Assembly: GCA_035269105.1 (NCBI GenBank)
Contig: DATFJP010000185.1
Location: 1-8,451 of the forward strand
DNA: 8,451 nucleotides
Direction: 5' to 3'
Origin: JAQYVZ01 sp035269105
GTDB lineage: Bacteria > Desulfobacterota > Desulfuromonadia > Desulfuromonadales > BM103
Under the pieces are notes generated by a model. It was given only the letters and a program-made list of their open reading frames with translations, was not told the DNA's origin and made no database searches. Position numbers and translations under genes: made by a program. This document shows, one piece after another, positions 1-4,349 of this stretch. The stretch's first letter is position 1. Each line of letters starts with the position of its first letter.

Positions 1-163
1 TGATCTCGACCCCGGTCTGCTTGGTGTAAGCCTCGAAGAGCGGCTGGATCAAGTGCTCTTTGCGGGCAGAGTAGACCACCAGTTACTCGGCAAAAGCCGG
101 TGCCGTGAAAATGCAGGTGATGCCTATGGCGGCGAGCAGAACGACAGAACTTACAGCTTTCAT
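1..163 (-). pseudogene. Fe(3+)-type ABC transporter substrate-binding protein, N-terminal part, interrupted by a TAA stop; runs off left edge
   Basis: Reading leftward from ATG at 163-161 gives a classic Sec signal peptide: MKAVSS, a hydrophobic core (residues 7-22) and APAFA with cleavage expected after Ala25. Codon 26 is Glu and codon 27 is TAA (83-85). The same frame then continues openly to the window edge as LVVYSARKEH...LFEAYTKQTG. That is the typical mature start of periplasmic ferric-iron binding proteins of the FutA/AfuA/FbpA type (family usually near 340 residues, typically beginning E-E-LVVYSARKEH). A GAA to TAA change would explain the stop. The start is fixed by an AGGAG site 8 bases upstream. 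Family role: captures Fe(3+) in the periplasm and delivers it to an ABC permease. Such genes usually precede a permease and an ATPase, which would lie left of the window. A restart at the GTG at 79-77 would lack both the signal peptide and a ribosome site. I infer an inactivated gene or a base-call error; the family assignment rests on about 27 mature residues. Confidence 0.72.
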
Positions 164-171
164 TGATACGA

Positions 172-176
172 CTCCT
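172..176 (-). promoter_or_regulatory. Ribosome binding site for the substrate-binding protein
   Basis: The minus strand reads AGGAG here, followed by an 8-base spacer and ATG at 163-161. This strong site supports the chosen start and shows that the translation signals of the interrupted gene are intact. Confidence 0.75.
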
Positions 177-206
177 GACATTGTTTGGTGAAACATTCAA
201 GTTGGC

Positions 207-233
207 TTTGCCTGCGGCCTGCCCACAGGCAAA
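207..233 (-). repeat. 8-bp inverted repeat in the 5' leader of the substrate-binding gene
   Basis: TTTGCCTG (207-214) and CAGGCAAA (226-233) are perfect inverse complements around an 11-base loop, about 44 bases upstream of the ATG at 163. Neither strand has a T-run after the stem, so it is not a standard intrinsic terminator. It could be an operator or a leader hairpin; no regulator is identifiable. Confidence 0.5.
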
Positions 234-289
234 CGGATGCTCCCGGACCGATAAAAAACGAAATATTGCATCGGTGCATAAACAACCAA

Positions 290-346
290 TTGTAGGGGCA
301 GGCCCCTGTGCCTGCCCTGGGCGGCCACGGGGGGCCGCCCCTACAA
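290..346. repeat. Compound GC-rich palindromic repeat (two tandem hairpins inside terminal inverted repeats)
   Basis: The ends are perfect inverse complements: TTGTAGGGGC (290-299) and GCCCCTACAA (337-346). Inside are two hairpins with 8-bp stems and 6-base loops. The first is GGGCAGGC (296-303) with GCCTGCCC (310-317); the second is GGGCGGCC (319-326) with GGCCGCCC (333-340). The 57-bp unit can therefore fold either as one long imperfect stem or as two small hairpins. Repeats with GTAGGGGC...GCCCCTAC ends are, from general knowledge, dispersed in many copies in several deltaproteobacterial and other genomes and resemble REP or MITE-like elements. There is no coding capacity and no obvious target-site duplication around it. 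Only one copy lies in this window, so dispersal here is inferred. Confidence 0.75.
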
Positions 347-439
347 CAAAAATTCGAACATTTAACCACCGGAACAATAAGAACGAAATTGAAAATCGAT
401 TTCAGAAACTACCGAACACGCCCACCCTTGTCAACAATA

Positions 440-465
440 AAATTCACTTCGTCGACAAATTCACT
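440..465. repeat. 9-bp direct repeat, possible regulator site
   Basis: AAATTCACT occurs at 440-448 and again at 457-465, 17 bp start to start. The sequence before the second copy (GTCGAC) resembles GTCAAC before the first. Spacing close to two helical turns and position upstream of an acyl-CoA gene would suit a tandem operator, but no known regulator consensus is matched and chance is possible in A+T-rich DNA. Confidence 0.3.
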
Positions 466-491
466 GGGTTATTCTTCTCCAGCCAACCCTT

Positions 492-515
492 GCAAATCCC
501 ACCTGCAGGATTTGC
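492..515. repeat. Inverted repeat upstream of the reductase-hydratase, possible operator
   Basis: GCAAATCC (492-499) and GGATTTGC (508-515) form a perfect 8-bp dyad with an 8-base centre that overlaps CCTGCAGG (502-509). It lies about 90 bases before the ATG at 604 and has no following T-run, so a protein-binding dyad is more plausible than a terminator. The bound regulator is unknown. Confidence 0.4.
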
Positions 516-593
516 TGTTTACACCTGGAAAGAGCAAATGTATGGTGAAAAAATGGCCTTTCATGAAAAGTGCGGCCGACAATCGACAGGCAA

Positions 594-598
594 AGGGA
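594..598 (+). promoter_or_regulatory. Ribosome binding site for the reductase-hydratase
   Basis: AGGGA sits 5 bases before the ATG at 604. It is moderate in strength, but better placed than what precedes the in-frame ATGs at 538 (GGAAAGAG ending only 3 bases upstream) and 553 (A-run only), and it therefore favours the 604 start. Confidence 0.5.
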
Positions 599-603
599 AA
601 ACC

Positions 604-3399
604 ATGAAATATGATTTGCGAAGGAAGTGGCCCCTGGGCACCCCGCCCTCGATCAGTGCTCCCCTGCCAACCCTGATGGATGCCCTGACCATCCACCGCG
701 ACCAATACGGGCAACCTGCGGATGCGATCCATTTTGAAGAAGTGGCCGTCCCCCGCCTGAAACCGGAGGAAGCGGGCAGCGTCCTGGTCGCAATCCTGGC
801 AACCGGGCCCAACTTCAATACCAATTTTGCCGCGCTCGGCCTGCCGGTCCCGCCTTTCGGGCGCGGCGACAGCGCAACCGTTCATATTCCGGGCAGCGAT
901 GCGCTGGGGATTATCGTTGACGCCGGTCCGGCCGTCACGAACCTGAAGGTCGGTCAGGCCGTGATTCTGGATTCCTGGACGGACGCCGGCATCATTCGCG
1001 GCTATGAAACCCACGACGGCTTCAATGCGCAATTCGCCGTGGTCGATCAGGTGCGGGCCGTGCCGGTCCCGCCGAATTTAAGCCATCAGCCCCCCGCACA
1101 GCTGGCAGCGATGCTGCTGACCTACGGAACCGCCTACCGGGCCGTCGTCGAACGACTGGCGGTCAAGCCGGGCGAGAGCATCCTGTTGATGGGGGGCGGC
1201 AAAGGGACCAGTTTTGCCGGTGCCCAGATCGCCAGGGCGCTGGGCGCGAAAGTCATCCTGATGGGGTCAAACCGGGAGCTGGCCGAAACCCTGATCCGCC
1301 GCGGCATCGCCGATGCCTTTGTCAACCGCCGGGAAATCCCCGAAAACGCCTACGGCGTGCTCTCTGCCGATGAAGATTACCAGGCATGGCTTCAGCGCAC
1401 GGAACCTTTCCGGCAGGCGATCTGCACGGCCAATGACGGCCGCAAGGTCGACAAAATTTTCGAACATACCGGCGGCATCAATTTCCCTCTGCTGGTTTCA
1501 GCCCTTGCCGAAAACGGGGCCCTGGCCTTTTTCGGCGCCACCGGCAGCGGCCTGAAAGGTGAATACAAAGAAACCTTCTTCCATACCGGCCGGCGCTACG
1601 TCATGGATGCGCGCTGGGTCTGGATGCGGCAAAAGCAGATCCTTTTCAGGAACAAGCCGGCCAGGGAGATTTTTTCGGAAATCGGTCTGCCGCCGGGCAA
1701 AAAAGGCCTGGTCTGGGGAGCCGACGCCTATGCCCGCGAGTTCGTCGAGGCGGCCCTCGAGCGCAGCGCCGAACTCGTGGTGATCGCCTCGCGCAGAAAA
1801 GAGACGGACGGCATCAAGGCCCTGCTGGACCTCGGCATCAAGCCTGAAAACCTTATCGACCAGGATCAGTTCGAGCTGTCCGACGACATGCCCGATCCTT
1901 TGACCGCCGAGGGAACCCTCAATCCGGCTTACAACCAAACCTATATGTCGGTGGCTCGCGCCATCGGCCGGGCGATCTGGAAGGTGTTCGGGCCCCGGGT
2001 CAGCCCTGACTTTATCGTCGAGCGCAGCGACCGGAGCAGGCTGCATTACAGCAGCTTCCTGGTCCGGGATTTCAGCGATTTCGAAGACATGCCCTGCGGG
2101 ATCATCATTGCCCGGAGCAGGCTGGACCTGTCGATTCACGGTTCCCATATGTACTCTGCCAACCAGGCGAAAGAGGTGGTCCGCCTTCTCGATCAGAAAT
2201 GGATTGAACTGGAAAAGGAAGACCTGGAAATCGTCACCCTCAGAGAGCTGCCGGAACTGCAGCAGAAAATGCTCGACGGCACCCTCGCCAAGCCGAAAGG
2301 GGTGGCCCTGGTGCAAGCCGACAGTGCCGGCAAAAGCATCGACGATTATGTGCAGGCATATCTGGGGGAAACGCTGCATGCCGCCGATCCCAAGCGGCAA
2401 GACTACCTGCAGATCAATCTCTCCCCGGAGGGCATCGGCATCATCTCCCTGCAGCGGATAGAGGCTTTGAACGCGCTCAACGACACGCTGCTGGCCCAGA
2501 TAGCCGAGGCCTTCGGCGAGATCAGGAGCAATGGGACCCTGCAAGGCCAACCGGTCAGGGCCGTGATTCTCTGCGGCGCGGACCGGGCCTTTGTCGCCGG
2601 CGCCGACGTCACCGAGTTCAGGGGCAATACGGCCGACAAGATCGCCCGGATTGCGCATTACAATATCAATATTTTCAACGATATCGAACGTCTCGATATT
2701 CCCGTGATCGCTCTGGTCGACGGCTTCGCCCTGGGCGGCGGCAACGAGTTGGCCATGAGTTGCCACTACCGGATTGCCACCGAAAACGCGCAGATCGGTC
2801 AGCCCGAGGTCAAGCTGGGAATTATTCCCGGTTATGGCGGTTCGCAGCGGCTGCCGCGTCTGATCGGGCCGCGACGCGCCCTCGAGATGACGGTCAATGG
2901 GGAATCGGTTGGCGGCCGGGAGGCCGCGGCGATGGGCCTGGCCGATGAGTTTCACCTTTCCGCGACGGCCCTGGCCCGAGCCTTTCAAGTCGCCCGGGAG
3001 TTGCTCGCCGGCAAGCGTGTCCTCCCCGTGAGAGAGTGGGATGAAAAGGCCGCGGACCAGCGTGAGGAACTCGCGGACCTGCTCGCCGACGAGACCGTGC
3101 AAAGGCTGCTCGCCACCCCTTCCCCTGAGGCAGCAGCCGCCAATAGCCTCGAGGCCGCCCGGCAATTTGCCGCCAGGATTGCGATTGCAGCGATCAAGTA
3201 CGGGTATGCAAAGGGTTTCGAAAAAGGCCTGGCAAATGACGCCCGCCTGTTCGGCGAGGTCGCCGCGTCGCCTTCCGGGCAGGAATGGATCGGGCGGTTT
3301 ATCGACAAGGATCCGCAGCAGAGCGCTTTTCTGATGATCCTGAATCCAAAGTCGTCCCCGGGTCCGATGGTTTCCCCGGCCAGGGAACCGGCGACGTGA
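604..3399 (+). CDS. Bifunctional enoyl-CoA reductase (crotonyl-CoA carboxylase/reductase-like) / enoyl-CoA hydratase fusion, 931 aa
   Basis: Residues about 30-155 form a GroES-like medium-chain reductase domain closest in motifs to crotonyl-CoA carboxylase/reductase (GPNFNTNF, IPGSDALG, GYETHDG). Residues 190-348 form a Rossmann unit with GGGKGTSFAG, FEHTGG and WVWMRQKQIL. Residues 367-570 look like a second, degenerate copy (GLVWGADAY, ASRRKE, PDFIVER, IHGSHMYSAN). Residues 600-780 are a crotonase domain with oxyanion-hole motifs AFVAGADV and GFALGGGNELAM. Glu715 and Glu735 match the two catalytic glutamates of rat enoyl-CoA hydratase with the same 20-residue spacing, so hydratase/dehydratase activity is likely. 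A C-terminal helical extension follows (790-931). No classical Cys-rich zinc site is seen. Likely role: 3-hydroxyacyl-CoA to enoyl-CoA to saturated (or carboxylated) acyl-CoA, channelled in one cytoplasmic polypeptide. Propionyl-CoA synthase has comparable activities but in the order synthetase-hydratase-reductase. The substrate is unknown. The ATG at 604 was chosen because family-like sequence starts there; 553 or 538 would add 17 or 22 residues. Confidence 0.85.
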   Translation: MKYDLRRKWPLGTPPSISAPLPTLMDALTIHRDQYGQPADAIHFEEVAVPRLKPEEAGSVLVAILATGPNFNTNFAALGLPVPPFGRGDSATVHIPGSDALGIIVDAGPAVTNLKVGQAVILDSWTDAGIIRGYETHDGFNAQFAVVDQVRAVPVPPNLSHQPPAQLAAMLLTYGTAYRAVVERLAVKPGESILLMGGGKGTSFAGAQIARALGAKVILMGSNRELAETLIRRGIADAFVNRREIPENAYGVLSADEDYQAWLQRTEPFRQAICTANDGRKVDKIFEHTGGINFPLLVSALAENGALAFFGATGSGLKGEYKETFFHTGRRYVMDARWVWMRQKQILFRNKPAREIFSEIGLPPGKKGLVWGADAYAREFVEAALERSAELVVIASRRKETDGIKALLDLGIKPENLIDQDQFELSDDMPDPLTAEGTLNPAYNQTYMSVARAIGRAIWKVFGPRVSPDFIVERSDRSRLHYSSFLVRDFSDFEDMPCGIIIARSRLDLSIHGSHMYSANQAKEVVRLLDQKWIELEKEDLEIVTLRELPELQQKMLDGTLAKPKGVALVQADSAGKSIDDYVQAYLGETLHAADPKRQDYLQINLSPEGIGIISLQRIEALNALNDTLLAQIAEAFGEIRSNGTLQGQPVRAVILCGADRAFVAGADVTEFRGNTADKIARIAHYNINIFNDIERLDIPVIALVDGFALGGGNELAMSCHYRIATENAQIGQPEVKLGIIPGYGGSQRLPRLIGPRRALEMTVNGESVGGREAAAMGLADEFHLSATALARAFQVARELLAGKRVLPVREWDEKAADQREELADLLADETVQRLLATPSPEAAAANSLEAARQFAARIAIAAIKYGYAKGFEKGLANDARLFGEVAASPSGQEWIGRFIDKDPQQSAFLMILNPKSSPGPMVSPAREPAT

Positions 3400-3422
3400 G
3401 CAGCGAAGGATCAAGCCTCACG
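3395..3422. other. Convergent gene junction with a weak stem
   Basis: The reductase-hydratase stop (3397-3399) and the membrane-protein stop (3411-3413, minus) are separated by 11 bp. CGTGAG (3395-3400) and CTCACG (3417-3422) can pair around a 16-base loop containing the membrane-protein stop codon. Without a T-tract on either side it is at best a weak bidirectional termination element; the two transcripts probably overlap. Confidence 0.25.
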
Positions 3423-4220
3423 CTGTACTTGTCGGGGGCTCCTCCAGTAGGTAAGTAAAGGCTTTATGCCCATAATCGCCAAGACCACTGTCGCGACGGC
3501 GAAGCCGAGCAGAGTTCCCCAGACCACACCGTATATCGGGTAGACCAGGGAGACGGTCAGGGCGTAGGCGATAACCGACCAGAGACCGTAGGGGAAATTC
3601 CCGAGGATGGTCCGTGCCGTCTCGGGTCCGTGCTCGCGGTGCAGCAGGAAGACCAGCGGGTAGAGCGCCACCGGAAAGGCGGAGAAGAGACCGGCCCAGC
3701 TCGGGCCGACGATATCGGCGAACTCGGTCACAACCAGGACCAGGGTCGCCGTGAAAATCAGCCGGCCGGCAATGAGACGCGCCGACCAGCTGCGGGCGGT
3801 GGTCACCGGCCGGGCCCGACTGCCGCGAAGCAGGGTGCAGAACAGGGTCGTGGCAAGGAGGGCAACGGCCAGGGCCGTCCACCTGGTCGGATGGGTCTGG
3901 CTGACGATAATGGCCGGCAGCAGATATCCCGCCAGAGCCAGGACAGAGGTCACGGCGAGTGATGCGGTCCGCTGCGCAGCCCGGTAATAGGTATAGGCAA
4001 AGCACTGCGAGGCGAGCAGTCCGCAAAGATTGTAAATGGCGGCGTCGGCGGCGAATCCGGCCCCGTATTCCAGGCCGTAAAAGTGCAGAATTATGGCGGT
4101 GCCGATAGGATAACCGGAGAGCAGGCCGGCGAGTCTGACACTGATCTTTTCGGCAACCAGCGAAAGACCCAGCACCGCCAGCACCGTGATGCAGATTTTG
4201 TAGAGGACTAATGCCGTCAT
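3411..4220 (-). CDS. Uncharacterised multi-pass inner-membrane protein with two similar halves, 269 aa
   Basis: I do not recognise a named family. The protein is strongly hydrophobic with about nine predicted membrane segments, near residues 4-22, 29-50, 56-78, 86-106, 113-130, 147-168, 173-195, 205-230 and 232-251. Two halves resemble each other. Residues 25-106 contain AGLLSGYPIGTAI followed by a glycine-rich turn (YGLEYG), and residues 169-252 contain AGLFSAFPVALYP followed by HREHG. The shared core is AGL-x-S-x-[YF]-P-[IV], each time preceded by a long helix. Such internal duplication is common in transporters, so transport is a reasonable but unproven inference. There is no signal peptide beyond the first helix and no soluble domain; the C-terminus is short and basic (YWRSPRQVQR). 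The upstream Shine-Dalgarno is weak (GGAA about 8 bases before ATG). The gene lies 129 bp downstream of glgB on the same strand with no clear terminator between, so read-through is possible. It converges with the reductase-hydratase. Confidence 0.8.
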   Translation of the reverse strand: MTALVLYKICITVLAVLGLSLVAEKISVRLAGLLSGYPIGTAIILHFYGLEYGAGFAADAAIYNLCGLLASQCFAYTYYRAAQRTASLAVTSVLALAGYLLPAIIVSQTHPTRWTALAVALLATTLFCTLLRGSRARPVTTARSWSARLIAGRLIFTATLVLVVTEFADIVGPSWAGLFSAFPVALYPLVFLLHREHGPETARTILGNFPYGLWSVIAYALTVSLVYPIYGVVWGTLLGFAVATVVLAIMGIKPLLTYWRSPRQVQREA

Positions 4221-4349
4221 GGAAGTATTTCCAAGGATTCACAGCAACCCGAAAACAGTCGTTCCATACCTGCTGTCAATAGCAAGATCATCGGCAAAAA
4301 GCAAGTACGCCAGTAGCCATCTCGCACAATTCCCGATCGCGCCGAGTTC
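4221..4349. other. Intergenic region between glgB and the membrane protein gene
   Basis: These 129 bp are more A+T-rich than the genes. On the minus strand a TTGACA hexamer is present (within 4271-4290), but no acceptable -10 lies 16-18 bases beyond it. No intrinsic terminator with a T-run follows glgB. The membrane protein may therefore be transcribed by read-through or from a promoter I cannot define. Confidence 0.4.

Larger units (their letters stand above)
164..603. other. Divergent intergenic region (440 bp) between the substrate-binding gene and the reductase-hydratase
   Basis: This stretch is more A+T-rich than the flanking genes. It holds a hairpin in the leader of the minus-strand gene (207-233), a short inverted repeat ACCGAT/ATCGGT (247-252 and 270-275), the 57-bp compound palindrome (290-346), a 9-bp direct repeat (440-448 and 457-465) and an 8-bp inverted repeat (492-515). 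The plus-strand frame of the downstream gene happens to stay open back to 163. However, that extension reads straight through the palindrome, has no family resemblance and no good start, so I treat it as non-coding. I looked for -35/-10 pairs for both divergent genes and found none I could defend. No Fur box was seen by eye near the iron-transport gene. Confidence 0.7.

Noticed and set aside
83..85. Recoding (selenocysteine or pyrrolysine) at the stop in the binding-protein gene
   Set aside because: The codon is TAA, not TGA or TAG, and the family has Glu at this place.
163..603. In-frame upstream extension of the reductase-hydratase from a TTG codon at 163 (147 extra residues)
   Set aside because: It translates straight through the 57-bp palindrome, begins at a rare start overlapping the start codon of the divergent gene, and shows no resemblance to reductase N-termini. 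Family-like sequence begins at about 604.
1498..3414. Long open frame on the minus strand (638 codons)
   Set aside because: It lies antisense to the reductase-hydratase, whose catalytic motifs are unmistakable. High G+C keeps the opposite frame open, and the antisense translation has no domain character.
3418..4242. Second minus-strand frame overlapping the membrane protein
   Set aside because: Arg/His-rich out-of-frame translation of the hydrophobic gene; the 3411-4220 frame shows coherent membrane helices instead.
4271..4290. TTGACA on the minus strand as the -35 of a promoter for the membrane protein gene
   Set aside because: No hexamer resembling TATAAT occurs 16-18 bases downstream; a sigma-54 pattern was also tried and the GG/GC spacing does not fit.
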